From positions 19,711,237-19,775,236 of the forward strand of contig JARWKL010000009.1 in the NCBI GenBank assembly GCA_029961685.1: a stretch of DNA of 64,000 nt, written 5' to 3'. Both the position numbers and the translations under genes were made by a program. Shown here piece after piece: positions 8,701 through 23,300 of the stretch; the stretch's first letter is position 1, and each line of letters starts with the position of its first letter. This DNA comes from Aristolochia californica (lineage: Eukaryota; Streptophyta; Magnoliopsida; Piperales; Aristolochiaceae). The notes under the pieces were generated by a model. That model was not told where the DNA came from, ran no database searches, and saw only the letters and a program-made list of their open reading frames with translations.

Positions 8701-11368
8701 TCCTTAAAAAAATAAAACTCATTGCGCATGATATATCACTTTACAATCATCTATGATTATTAGGTTAGCATTTTGTAAATGGGCAAAATAATGGCTTGTT
8801 TGACTCGGGTAAATATCCCACCGCACATTCACTTGAGAATTTAAAGAGCGTTTATTATTCTCTTTAAAAATTTTGGATCCATAGGTCATTTGTATCTTTT
8901 ACATGTTTCTAGCATCCATAACCAATTTTTAAAAGCATGTGTAGAATAATCTTTTTCTTCTAAAATTCCAAGCTATTGGGGTTGTTGAACTAGTGGAATT
9001 TCCCAAACTTGAATAAAAAAACTTTTGTGTTCATTTGTGGTGTGTGAATTAATCTTCTTTACTTATATTAGTTATTGCTTAAAATTTTTAAAGCATGTGT
9101 AGAAAAATCTATTTCTTATAAAATTCCAAGCTATTGGAGTTGTTGAACTTGTGGAATTTCCCAAACGTGAATAAAAAAACTTTTGTGTTCATTTGTGGCG
9201 TGTGAATTAATCTTCTTTACTTATATTAGTTAATTCTTTAAAGTTTTTCCACACATTAACTCTATAATTTTAATTTCGTTGTGATCTATTTGCCTTTAGT
9301 CTCTTTTTTGTCTACGAGATGAAGGGAAAAGTAAAAACTCAAGTTTTGATTTAAGAAAAGAGTATACATCTAAAATTGAAATACACAATGCACAATTTTA
9401 GAAAGAGATAATTCCAAAAAGTGTCTATAACTTTAAGGATCAAAAACTCTTTTTAGTTTTTATATATCTGCTTTTGCAATCGTCGGGAAAAGGGGGAGGC
9501 GGGGCATTTTTTACTGAGTGTTGACTCCCAATCCATAAGTCATTCCTTACAAAAATATTGCCCGTTACACACGATAAATCACTTTACAAACATCTATAAT
9601 CTTTAGGTAAGCTTTTTGTAAATGGGCAAAATAATGGCTTGTTTGACTCAGGAAAATATGCAACCCCACGTTCACTTGAGAATTTAATGAGCATTTGTTA
9701 TTCGCTTTAAAAGGTTTGGATCCGTAGGTCATTTGTGTCTTTAACATGTTTCAAGCATGCATATCCATTTTTTAAAACATGTGAAGAAAAATTTCTTTCT
9801 TATAAACTTCCAAGCTATATGGGTTGTTGAACTAGTGGAACTTCCAAGACTTGGATAGCAAAACTTTTGTGTTCATTTGTGGTGTGTGAATAAATTTTCT
9901 TTACTTACATTTTTTATTGCTTTAAATTTTTTTCATACATAAACTCTAAAATTTTCATTTTGTTGTGATCTATTTGTCTTTCATCTCTTTTTTGTTTACT
10001 AGATGAAGGGAAAATTGAAAACTCAAGTTTTTATTTAAGAAAAAAATATACATCTAAAATAAAAATGCACAATGCACAAATGTAGAGAGAGATAATTCCA
10101 AAAAGGGTCTGTAACTTTTAGGGATTGTAAACTCTTTTTAGTTTTTAAATATCAAGTTTTGCAATTGTCGGAAAAAGGGGGAGGCAGGGGATTTTTAACT
10201 GAGTGTTGACTCCAAACTGATAAGTCATTCCGTAAAAAAATATAGCCTGTTATGCATTATAAATAACTTTACAATCATCTACGATCGCTAGGTCAGGTTT
10301 TTGTAAATGGGCAAAATAATAGCTTGTTTGACTCAGAAAAATATCCCACCGCACGTTCACTTGGAGAATTTAAAAAGCGTTTGTTATTCTCTTTAAAATG
10401 TTTGGATCCATAGGTCATTTGAATCTTTAACATGTTTGAAGCATGCATATCCATGTTTTAAAGCATGTGTAGAATAATCTCTTTCTTTTAAAATTCCTAG
10501 CTATTAGGGTTTTTGAACTAGTCGAATTTCCCAAACTTGGATAACAAAACTTTAATGTTCAATTGTGGTGTGTGAATAAATTATCTTTACTTACATTTTT
10601 TATTGCTTTAATTTTTTCCGTACATAAACTCTGTAATTTTCATTTCGTTGTGATCTATTTGCCTTTCATCTCTTTTTTTGTCTACGAGAAGAAGGGAAAA
10701 GTGAAAACTCAAGTTTTGATTTAAGAAAAAAGTACACATCTAAAATTGAAATGCCCAATGCAAAAATGTAGAGAGACATAATTCCAAAAACTGTCTTAAA
10801 TTTTTAGGGATTGTAAACTCTTTTTAGTTTTTATATATCAGGTTCTGAAATCTTCGGGAAAAGGGGAGTCTAGGGATTTTTAACAAAGTGTTGACTCCCA
10901 ACCCATAAGTCATTCGTTACAAAAATATAGCCTGTTGCACATGATATATCACTTTACAATCATCTATGATCGTTAGGTCAGCTTTTGTAAATGGGCAAAA
11001 TAATGGCTTGTTTGACTCGTGTAAATATCCCACCGCACGTTCTCTTGAAAATTTAATGAGCGTTTTATATTCTTTGTAAAAGGTTTTGATCCATTGGTCA
11101 TTTGCTTCTTTAACATGTCTCAAGCATCCATATCCATTTTTTAAACTTGTGTAAAAAAATCTCTTTCTTATAAAATTCCAAGCTATTGGGGTGGTTGAAC
11201 TAGTGGAATTTCCCAAACTGGGATAAAAAACTTTTGTGTTCATTTTTAGTGTGTGAATAAATTTTCTTTAATTACATTAGTTATTGCTTTACATTTTTTC
11301 CATATATAAACTCTAAAATTTTCATTTCGTTGTGATCTACTTGCCTTTCATCTTTTTTTGGTCTACGA
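5730..11368 (+). repeat. Trimeric higher-order block in the satellite
   Basis: Counting monomers from the left edge, diagnostic variants recur every third unit. Units 1, 4 and 7 share an AAAATTGAAAACTC start, a GTAACTTTTAGG-type segment and CCGACAAG-like or CTGATAAG changes. Units 4 and 7 share ATTAGGGTTTTTGAAC and TTTAGTGTTCAATTG or close variants. Units 3 and 6 share TATATGGGTTG and CAAGACTT. Units 5 and 8 share GAAGAAGGG and GAGAGACATAATTCC. Confidence 0.65.
8935..9250 (+). repeat. Internal tandem duplication of about 158 bp inside one monomer
   Basis: The segment from GCATGTGTAGAA to the region around TTATATTAGTTA is present twice (8935-9092 and 9093-9250), making the anchor spacing here 845 bp (8473 to 9318). 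The join is at an AATTTTTAAAGCATG-like junction, suggesting slippage or unequal exchange at AT-rich microhomology. Confidence 0.85.
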
Positions 11369-14300
11369 GGAGAAGGAAAAAGTGAAAAATCAAGTTTTGA
11401 TTTAAAAAACAAGTGTACATCTAAAATGAAATGCAAAATTCACAAATGTAGAGAGAGATAATTCCAAAAAGTTTCTGTAACTTTTAGGGATTGTAAACAC
11501 TTTTTAGCTTTTATATATCAGGTTTTGCAATCGTCCGGAAAAGGGGGAGGCGGGGGATTTTTAACTGAGTGTTGACTCCCATCCCATAAATCATTCTGTA
11601 AAAAAATATAGCCCGTTACACATGATAAATCACTTTACAATCATCTATGATCGTTAGGTCTGCTTTTTATAAATGTACAAAATAATGGCTTGATTGACTC
11701 GGGTAAAAATCCCACCGCACGTTCACTTGAGAATTTAATGAGCGTTTATTATTCTCTTTAAAAGGTTTTGATCCATAGGACATTTTCCTATTTTACATGT
11801 TTCAAGCATGCATATCCATTTTTTAGAAGCATGTGTAGAAAAATCTCTTTCTTATAAAATTCCATGCTATTGTGGTTGTTGAACTTGTGAAATTTCCCAA
11901 ACTTGAAAAAAAAACTTTTTTGTTTATTTGTGGTGTGTAAATTAATCTTTTTTACTTATATTAGTTATTGATTTAATGATTTTCCATACATAAACTCTAA
12001 AGTTTCCATTTCGTTGTGATCAATTTGCCTTTTAGTCTCTTTTTTGTCAACGAGATGATGGGAAAAGTGAAAACTCAAGTTTTGATTTAAGAAAAGAGTA
12101 TAAATCTAAAATGGAAATTCAAAATGCACAAATGTAGAGAGAGATAATTCCTAAAAGTGTCTATAATTTTTAGGGATTGTAAACACTTTTTAGTTTTTAT
12201 ATATCAGGTTTTGCAATCATAAGGAAAAGGGGGAGGCGGGGGTTTTTTCACTGTGTTGATTCCCAACCCATAAATCATTCCTTAAAAAAATATAGCCCGT
12301 TATGCATGATAGATCACTTTACAATGATCTATGATCGTTACGTCATCTTTTTGTAAATGGGCAAAATAATGGCTTGTTTGACTCGGGTAAATATCCCACC
12401 ACACATTCACTTGAGAATTGAATGAGAGTTTGTTATTGTCTTTAAGAGGTTTGGATCCATAGCTCATTTGCATCTTTTACATGTTTCAAGCATGCACATC
12501 CATTTTTTAAAAGCATGTGTAGAATAATCTATTTCTTCAAAAATTCCAAGCTACTGGGGTTGTTGAACTAGTGCAATTTCCCAAACTTGAATAAAAAAAA
12601 GTGTGTTCATTTGTGGTGTGTGAATTAATCTTCTTTACTTGTATTAGTTATTGCTTTACATTTTTTCCATACATAAAGTCTAAAATTTTCATTTTGTTGT
12701 GATCTCTTTGCCTTTCATCTCTTTTTTGGCTACGAGAAGAAGGGAAAAGGGAAAACTCAAGTTTTGTTTAAGAAAATAGTATACATCTAAAATGGTAATG
12801 CACAATGCACAAATGTAGAAAGAGATAATTCCAAAAAGTGTCTGTAACTTTTAAGGATTGTAAACTCTTTTTAGTTTTTGTATATCAGGTTTTGCAATCG
12901 TCGAGAAAAGGGAGAGGCAAGGAATTTTTTACTAAGTGTTGACTCCCAACCCCTAAGTCATTCCTTACGAAAATATAGCTTGTTATGCATGAAAATTCAC
13001 TTTACAATTATATATGATCGTTAGGTCAACTTTTTGTAAATGGGCAAAATAATGGTTTGTTTGATCAGTGTAAATATCCAACCCCACGTTTACTTGAGAA
13101 TTTAATGAGCATTTGTTATTCTCTTTAAAAGGTTTGGATCCATAGGTCAATTGCATATTTTACATGTTTCAAGCATGCATATCAATTTTTTAAAGCATGT
13201 CTAGAAAAATCTCTTTCTTATAAAATTCCAAGCTATTGGGGTTGTTGAACTAGTCGAATTTCCCAAACTTAGATAACAAAAAATTTGTGTTCATTTGTGG
13301 TGTGTGAATAAATTTTCTTCACTTAAATTTGTTATTACTTTCCATTTTTCCGTACGTAAACTCTAAAATTTTCATTTCGTTGTGATCTATTTGCCTTTCA
13401 TCTCTTTTTTGTCTACGAGATGAAGGGACAAGTGAAAACTCAAGTTTTGATTTAAGAAAAAAGTATAGATCTAAAATGGAAATGCATAATGCATAAATGT
13501 AGAGAAAGATAATTCTAGAAAGGGTCTGTAATTTTAAGGGATTGTGAACTCTTTTTAGTTTTAATATATCAGGTTTGGCAATGGTTGGGAAAAGGGGGAG
13601 GCGGGGGATTTTTAACTGAGTGTTGACTCCCTACCGATAAGTCATTCCGTACAAAAATATAGCCCGTTACGCGTGATAAATCACTATACAATCATCTATG
13701 ATCGTTAGGTTAGCTTTTTATATATGGGAAAAATAATGGCTGTTTGACTAGGGTAAATATCCCTCCCACGTTCACTTGAGAATTTAATGAACGTTTGTTA
13801 TTCTCTTTAAAAGGTTTGGATCCATAGGTCATTTGCATCTTTAACATGTTTCATGCATGCATATCCATTTTTGAAAGCATGTGTAGAAAATTCTCTTTCT
13901 AATAAAATTTGTAGCTATTGAGGTTGTTGAACTATTGGAATTTTCCAAACTGGGATAAAAAACTTTTGTGTTCATTTTTGGTGTCTAAATAAATTTTCTT
14001 TACTTACATTAGTTATTTCTTTAAATTGTTTGCCTTTCATCTCTTTTTTGTCTACGAGAAGAAGGGAAAAAATAAAACTTAAGTTTTGATTTAAGAAAGA
14101 AGTATACATGTAAAAAAGAAATGCACAATGCACAAATGTTGAGAGCGATAATTCCAAAAACTTTCTCTAATTTTTAGGGATTGTAAACTCTTTTTGGTTT
14201 TTATATATCAGGTTTTGTAATCATCGGGAAAAGAGGGAGGCAGGGGATTTTTAACTGAGTGTGACTCCCAACGGGTAAGTCATTCCTTACAAAAATATAG

Positions 14301-17300
14301 CCCGTTGCGCATGATAAATCACATTACAATCATCTATGATCGTTAGGTCAGCTTTTTGTAAATGGGTAAAATAATGGCTTGTTTGACTCGGGTAATATCC
14401 CACCACACATTCAATTGAGAAATTAATGAGCGTTTCTATCCTCTTTAAAAGGTTTGGATCCATAGGTCATTTGCATCTTTTACATGTTTCAAGCATGCAT
14501 ATCCATTATTTTAAAAGCATGTGTAGAAAAATGTCTTTCTTATAAAATTCCAAGCTATTGGGGTTGTTGAACTAGTGGAATTTCTCAAACTTGGAAAACA
14601 AAACTTTTGTGTTCATTTGTGTTGTTTGAATAAATTTTATTTACTTACATTTGTTATTGCTTTAAATTTTATCCATACATAAACTCAAAAATTTTCATTT
14701 CGTTGTGATCTATTTGCCTTGCATCTCTTTTTCGTCTACGAGATAAAGGGAAAAGTGAATACTCAAGTTTTTATTTACGAAAAAACTATTCATCTAAAAT
14801 GGAAATGCACAATTTAAAAATGTATAGAGAGATAATTCCAAAAATTTTCTATAATTTTTAGGTATTTTAAACTCCTTTTAGTTTTTATAAACTCGGTTTT
14901 ACAATCGTTGGGAAAAGGGAGAGGCGGGGGATTTTTAACTGTGTGTTCACTCCCAACCCATTAGTCATTCGGTACAAAAATATAGCTCGTTCCGTATGAT
15001 AAATCACTTTACAATCATCTATGATCGTTTGGTCAGCTATTTGAAAATGGGCAAAAATAATGGTTTGCTTGACTCGTGTACTTATCCCACCGCACGTTCA
15101 CTATAGAATTTAATGAGCGTTTGTTATTCTTTTTAAAAGGTTTGAATCCATGTGCATCTTTAACATGTTTCAAGCATGCATATCCATTTTTTAAAGCATG
15201 TATAGAAAAATCATTTTCTTATAAAATTCCAAGTTTTGGGGTTGTTGAACTAGTGGAATTTCCCAAACTTGGTTAAAAAAACATTTGTGATCATTTGTGG
15301 TGTGTGAATAAATTATCTTTACTTACATTTGTTCTTGCTTCAAATTTTTTCTGTACATAAACTCTAAAATTTTAGTTTTGTTGTGATCTATTAGCCTTTC
15401 ATCTCTGTTTTGTCTACGAGAAGAAGGGAAATGTGAAAGCTCAAGTTTTGATTTAAGAAAAAAGAATACAACTAAAATGGAAATGCACACTGCACAAATG
15501 TAGAGAGAGAAAATTCCAAAAAGTGTCTGTAATTTTTAGGGATTGTAAACTCTTTTTTATTTTTATATCTCAAGTTATGCAATCGTCAGGAAAAGGGGGA
15601 AGCGGGGGATTATTAACTGAGTGTTGAGTCCAAACCCATAAGTCATTCCTCACAATAATGTAGCCAATTACGCATGATAAATCACTTCACAATCATCTAT
15701 GATTGTTAACTCAGCTTTTTGTAAATGGGCAAAATAATGGCTTGTTTGGCTCGGGTAAATATCCCACCGCACGTTCACTTGAGAATTTATTGAGCGTTTG
15801 TTATTCTCTTCAAAAGGTTTGGATCCATAGAAAATTTGCATCCTTAACATGTTTCAAGCAAGCATATCTATTTTTTAAAGCATGTGTAGAAAAATCTCTT
15901 TCTAATAAAATTCCAAGCAATTGGGGTTGCTGAACTAGTGGAAATTCCCAAACTTAGTTAACAAAAATTTTGTGTTCATTTGTGGTGTGTGAAAAAGTTT
16001 TCTTTACTTACATTTGTTATTGCTTCAATTTTTTCCGTACATAAACACTAAAATTTTCATTTCGTTGTGATCTATTTGCCTTTCATCTCTTTTTTGTCTA
16101 CGAGATGAAGGGAAAAGTGAAAACTCAAGTTTTTATTTAAGAAAAAAGTATACATCTAAAATGTAAAGGCACAATGCACAAATGTAGAGAGAGATAATTC
16201 CAAAAAGTGTTTTTAATTTTTAGGGATTGTAAACTCTTTATAGTTTTTTATATATCAGGTTTTGCAATCGTCGGGAAAAGGGAGAGGGGGATTTTTAACT
16301 GAGTTTTGACTCCCATCACATAAGTCATTCCTTAAAAAAATATAGCCCGTTACGCATGATAAATCATTTTACAATAATGTATGATTGTTAGGTCAGCTTT
16401 TTTTTAATGGGCAAAATAATGGCTTGTTTGACTCAGGTAAATATCCCACCACACGTTCACTTGAGAATTTAACGAGCGTTTATTATTATCTTTAAATGGT
16501 TTGGATCCATATTTCATTTGCATCTTTAACATGTTTCAAGCATGCATATTCACTTTTTAAATAATTTTTAGAAAAATCTCTTTCTTATAAAATTCCAAAC
16601 TATTAGGTTTTTTGAACTAGTGGAATTTCCCAAAGTTGGATAACAAAACTTTAGTGTTCAATTGTGGTGCGTGAATAAATTTTATTTACTTATATTTTTC
16701 ATTGCTTAAATTTTTTTCCAAACTCAAACTCCTAAATTTTTTCCATACATAAACTCTAAAATTTTCATTTCGTTGTGATCTATTTGCCTTTTATCTCTTT
16801 TTTGTCTACAAGATGAAGGGAAAAGTGAAAAATCAAGTTTTAATTTAAGAAAAAAGAATAGATCTAAAATTGAAACGCTCAATGCACAAAAGCCGAGAGA
16901 GATAATTCCAAAAAGTTTCTGTAAATTTTAGGGATTGTAAACTCTTTTTAGTTTTTATATATCAAGTTTTGCAATCGTCGGGAAAAGGGGAGGCGGGGCT
17001 TTTTTAACTGAGTGTTGACTCCCAACCCATAAGTCATTCCTTACAAAAATATAGCCCGGTACGCATGATAAATCACTTTACAATCTTCTATGATCTTTCG
17101 GTCAACTTTATGTAAATGGGAAAATAATGACTTGATTGACTTGGGTAAATATCCCACTGCACGTTCACTTGAGAATTTAATGAGCATTTGTTATTCTCAT
17201 TAAAAGGTTAGGATCCATACTTTATTTGCATCTTTATCATGTTTCAAGCATGCATATCCATTTTTGAAAGCATGTGTAGAAAAATCTTTCTTATAATATT

Positions 17301-20300
17301 CCAAGCTATTGGCATTGTTGAACTAGTGGAATTTCCCAAACTTGGATAACAAAACTTTTGTGTTCATTTGTGGTGTGTGAATAAATTTTATTTAATTACA
17401 TTTGTTATCGCTTAAAATTTTTTCCATACATAACCTCTAAAATTATCATTTCATTGTGATCTATTTGCCTTTCAACCCTTTTTTGTCTACGAGATGAAGG
17501 GAAAAGAGAAAACTCAAGTTTTGATTTGAGAATAAAGTATAGATCTAAAATGGAAATGCACAATGCACAACTTTAGAGAGAGATAATTCTAAAAAGTGTC
17601 TGTAATTTTTAGGCTTTGTAAACTCTTTTTAGTTTTTATATAGTAGGTTTTGCAATCGTTGAGAAAAGGGGGAGGCGGAGGATTTCAAACAGAGTCTTGA
17701 CTCCCAACCCATAAGTCATTGGTTAAAAAAATATAGCCCTTTACGCTTGAAAAATGACTTTACAATCATCTATGATCATTAAGTCAGGTTTTTGTAGATA
17801 ATGGCTTCTTTGACTCGGGTAAATATCCCATCGTACGTTTACTTGAAAATTTAATGAGCGTTTGTTATTTTCTTTAAAAGGTTTGGATCCATAGGTCATT
17901 TGCATCTTTAACATGTTTCAAGCATGCATATCCATTTTTTAAAGCATGTGTAGAAAAGCTATTTCTAATAAAATTCCAAGCTATTGGGGTTCTTGAACTA
18001 GTGGAATTTCCCAAACTTGGATAACAAACTTTTGTGTTCATTTGTGGTGTGTGAATAAATTTTCTTTACTTACATTTGTAATTGCTATAAATTTTTTCCA
18101 TACACAAACTCTAAAATTTTCATTTTATTGTGATGTATTTGCCTTTCATCTGTTTTTGCTCTACGAGATGAAAGGAAAAGTGAAACGTCAAGTTTTGATT
18201 TAAGAAAAAAATAGACATCTAAAAAGGAAATGCACAATGCACAAATGTAGAGAGAGATAATACCAAAAAGTGTCTGCAATTTTTAGGGATTGTAAACTCT
18301 TATTAGTTTTTATATATCTGGTTTTGCAATCGTCGGGAAAAGGGGGAGGCGTGGGATTTTTAACTGAGTGTTGACTCCTAACCCATAAGTCATTCCTTAC
18401 AAAAATATAGCCAGTTGAGCATGAAAACTCTCTTTAAAATCATCTATTATCGTTAGATCAGCTTTTTGTAAATGGGCAAAATAGTGGCTTGTTTGAGTTG
18501 GGTAAATATCCCACTGCACATTCACTTGAGAATTTAATGAGCATTTGTTATTCTCTTTAAAAGGTTTGGATCCATAGGTCATTTGCATCTTTATGATGTT
18601 TCAAGCATACATATCTATTTTTTAAAGCATGTGTTGAAAACTCTATTTCTTATAAAATTCCAAGTTATTGGGGTTGTTGAACTAGTTGAATTTCCCAACC
18701 TTCGATTAAAAACCTTTTGTGTTCATTTTTGGTGTGCGAATAAATTTTCTTTACTAATTTTTTTATTGCTTAAATTTTTTTTCTATACACAAACTCTAAA
18801 ATTTTTATTATGTTGTGATCTGTTTCCCTTTCATCACTTTTTTTGCCTACGAGATGAAAGGAAAAGTGAAAACTCAAGTTTTGATTTAACAAAAAAGTAA
18901 ACATCTAAAATGGAAATGCTCAATGCACAAATGTAGAGAGAGATAATTCCAAAAAGTGTTTGTAATTTTTAGGGATTGTAAACTCTTTTATGTTTTTATA
19001 TATGATGTTTTGCAATCGTTTTGAAAAGAGGGAGGCGGGGGATTTTTAACTGAGTTTTGACTCCCAACCCATCAGTCATTCCTTACAAAAATATAGCCCG
19101 TTATGCATGATAAATGACTTTACAATTGTCTATGATCCTTAGATCAGTTTTTTTGTAAATGGGCAAAATAATGCCTTATTTGACTCGGGTAAATATCCCA
19201 CCGCAAGTTCACTTAAGATTTCAATCAGCATTTTTTATTCTCTTTAAAAGGTTTGGATCCATTGATCATTTGCATCTTTACTATGTTTCCAGCATGCATA
19301 TCCATTTTTTAAAGCATGTGTAGAAAAATCTCTTTCTTATAAAATTCAGAGCCATTGCGGTTGTTGAACTAGTCAAATTTCCCAACCATGCATTACAAAA
19401 ATTTTGTGTTCGTTTGTGGTGTGTGAATAAATTTTCTTTACTTACATTTGTTATTGCTTAAAAATTTTTCCTTACATAAATTGTAAAATTTTCATTTTGT
19501 TGTGATCTATATGCCTTTCATCTCTTTTTTGTCTACGAGATGAAGGGAAAAGAGAAAACTCAAGTTTTGATTTAAGAAAAAAGTAGACATCTAAAATGGA
19601 AATGCACAATTTACAAATGTAAAAAGAGATAATTCAAAAAAGTTTTTGTAATTTTGAGGGATTGTAAACTCTTTTTAGTTTTTATATATCAGATTTATCA
19701 ATCGTCGGGAAAAGGGAGAGGCGAGCGATTTTTAACTGAGTGTTGACTCCCAACCCATGAGTCATTCCTTAAAAAAATATAGCTCGTTACGCATGACAAA
19801 TCACTTTACAATCATCTATGATCGTTAGGTCAGCTTTTTGTAAATGGGCAAAATAAAGGCTTGTTTGACTCGGGTAAATATCCCACCGCACGTTCGCTTG
19901 AGAATTTAATGAGCGTTTGTTATTCTCTTTAAAAGGTTTGGATCCATAGGTCATTTGCAACTTTAGCATGTTTCTAGCATTCATATCCATTTTTTAAAGC
20001 ATGTGTAGAAAAATATCTTTCTTATAAAATTCCAAGCTATTGGGGTTGTTGAACTAATGGAATTTCCCAACCTTGGATTACAAAACTTTTGTGTTCATTT
20101 ATGGTGTGTGAAAAAATTTTCTTTACTTACATTAGTTATTGCTTTAAATTTATTCCTTACATAAATTCTATAATTTTCATTTCGTTGTGATCTGTTTGCC
20201 TTTCATCTCTTTTTTTTATCCGAGATGAAGGAAAAGTGAAAGCTCAAGTTTTTATTTAAGAAAAAAGTTTATATCTAAAATGGAAATACACAATGCACAA

Positions 20301-23300
20301 AAGTAGTGAGAAATAATTCCAAAAAGTTTCTGTAATTTTAAGGGATTGTAAACTCTTTTTAGTTTCTATATATCAGGTTTTGCAATCGTCGGGAAAAGGG
20401 GGAGGCGGGGCATTTTTACTTGAGTGTTGACTCCCAACCCAGAAGTCATTGCTTACAAAAATATAACCTTTTACGCATGATAAATAACTTTACAATCATC
20501 TATGATCGTTAGGTCAGGTTTTTGTAAATCGGCAAAATAAAGGCTTGTTTGACTCGCGTAAATATCCCACCGTACATTCACATGAGAATTTAATGAGCGT
20601 TTGTGATTCTCTTTAAAAGGTTTGGATCCATTGGTCATTTGCATCTTTTGCATGTTTCTAGCATGCATATCCATTTTTTAAAGCATGTGTAGAAAAATCT
20701 CTTTCTTATATAATTCCAAGCTATTGGGGTTGTTGAACTAATGGAATTTCCCAACCTTGGATTACAAAACTTTTGTGTTCATTTGTGGTGTGAGAATAAA
20801 TTTTCTTTACTTACATTGGTTATTGCTTTAAATCTTTTCCTTACATAAATTCTAAAATTTTCATTTCGTTGTGATCTATTTTCCTTTCATCACTTTTTTG
20901 TCTACGAAATGAAGGGAAAAGTGAAAACTCAAGTTTTGATTTATGAAAAAAAGTATACATCTAAAATAGAAATGCACAATGCACAAATTTAGAGAGAGAT
21001 AATTCGAAAAAGTTTCAGTTTTTAAAGGATTGTAAACCCTTTTTAGTTTTTATATATTAGGTTATGCAATCGTCGGGAAAAGGGGGAGGCGGGGGATTTT
21101 TAACTGAGTGTTGACTCCCAACTTATAAGTCATTCCTTACAAAAATATAGCCCATTATGCATTATTCACTTTACAATCATCTATGACCGTTAGGTCAGTA
21201 TTTTGTAAATGGGAAAAAAATGGCTTGTTTGACTTCGGTAAATTTCCCACTGCACGTTCACTTGAGAATTTCATGAGCGTTTGTTATTCTCTTTAAAAGG
21301 TTTGGATCCATAGGTCATTTGCATCTTTAACATGTTTCAAGCATGCACATCCATTTATTCAAGCATGTGTTGAATAATCTCTTTCTTATAAAACTCCAAG
21401 CAATTGGGGGTTGTTGAACTAGTGGAATTTCCTAAACTTGGATAACAAAACTTTTGTGTTCATTTGTGATGTGGGAATAAATTTTCATTACTTACATTTG
21501 TTTTTGCTTCAAACGTTTTCCACACATAAACTCTAAAATTTTCATTTCGTTGTGATCTATTTGCCTTTCACCTATTTTTTGTCTACGAGATTAAGGGAAA
21601 AGAGAAAACTCAAGTTTTGATTTAAGAAAAAAGTATACATCTAAAAAGGAAATGCACAATGCACAAATTTAGTGAGAGATAATTCCAAAAAGTGTCTATA
21701 ATTTTTAGGGATTGTAAACTCTTTTTAGTTTTTATATATCAGGTTTTGCAATCGTCTGGAAAAGGGGGAGGCAGGGGATTTTTAACAGAGTGTTGACTCC
21801 CAACCAGTTAGTCATTCCTTACAAAAATATAGTCCGTTACGTATGATAAATAACTTTACAATCGTCTATGATCGTTAGATTAGCTTTTTGTAAATGGGTA
21901 AAATAATGGCTTATTTGACTCAGGTAAATATTCCACCACAAGTTCACTTCAGATTTTAATGAGCATTTGTTATTATCTTTAAATGTTTTGGATCCTTAGG
22001 TCATTTTCATCTTTAACATGTTTCCAGCATGCATATCCAATTTTTAAAGCATAAGAAGAAAAATCTCTTTCGTAGAAAATTCCAAGCTATTGGGATTGTT
22101 GAACTAGTGAAATTTCCCAACCTTGGATTACAAAACTTTTGTGTCATTTGTGGTGTGTGAATAAATTTTCTTTATTTAAATTTTTTATTGCGTTAAATTT
22201 TTTCCTTTCATAAATAGTAAAATTTTCATTTCGTTGTGATCTATTTGCCTTTCATCTCTTTTTTGTCTACGAGATGAAGGGAAAAGTGAAAACTCATGTT
22301 TTGATTTAAGAAAAAAGTATACATCTAAAATCGAAATGGACAATGCACAAATGTAGAGAGAGATAATTCCAAAGAGTTTCTATAATTTTAAGGGATTGTA
22401 AACTCTTTTTAGTTTCTATATATCAGATTTTGTAATCTTCGGGAAAAAGGGGAGGCGGGGGATTTTTAACTGAGTGTTGACTCCCAACCCATAAGTCATT
22501 CCTTACAAAAAAATATAGCCCGTTACACATGATAAATCACTTTACAGTCATCTATGATCGTTTGGTCAGATTTTTGTAAATGGGCAAAATAAAGGGTTGT
22601 TTGACTCGGGTAAATATCCCACCGCACGTGCACTTGAGAATTTAATAAGCATTTTTTATTCTCTTAAAAAGGTTTGGATCCATTGGTCATTTGCATCTTT
22701 AGCAAGTTTCTAGCATGTATATCCATTTTTTAAAGCATATAGAAAAATCTCTTTCTTATAAAATTCCAAGCTATTGGGGTTGTTGAACTAATGGAATTTC
22801 TCAACCTTGGATAACAAAACTTTTGTGTTCATTTGTGGTGTGTGAATAAATTTTCTATACTTAAATTTTTTATTGCTTTAAATTCTTTCTTTACATAAAT
22901 TTTAAAATTTTCATTGCGTTGTGATCTATTTGCCTTTCATCACTTTTTTGTCTACGAGATGATGGGAAAAGTAAAAACTCAAGTTTTGATTTAAGAAAAA
23001 AGTATACATCTAAAATGGAAATGCACAATGCACAAATGTAGAGAGAGATAATTCCATAGAGTTTCTGCAATTGTAAGGGATTTTAAACTCTTTTTAGTTT
23101 TTATATATCGGATTTTGCAATCATCGGGAAAAGAGGGAGGCAAGGGATTTTTAACTGAGTGTTGACTCTCAACCCATAAGTCATTCTTTTCAAAAATATA
23201 GCCCGTTATGCATGATAAATCACTTTACTATCATCTATGATTGTTAAGTCAACTTTTTGTAAATGGACAAAATAAAGGCTTGTTCGACTCGTGTAAATAT

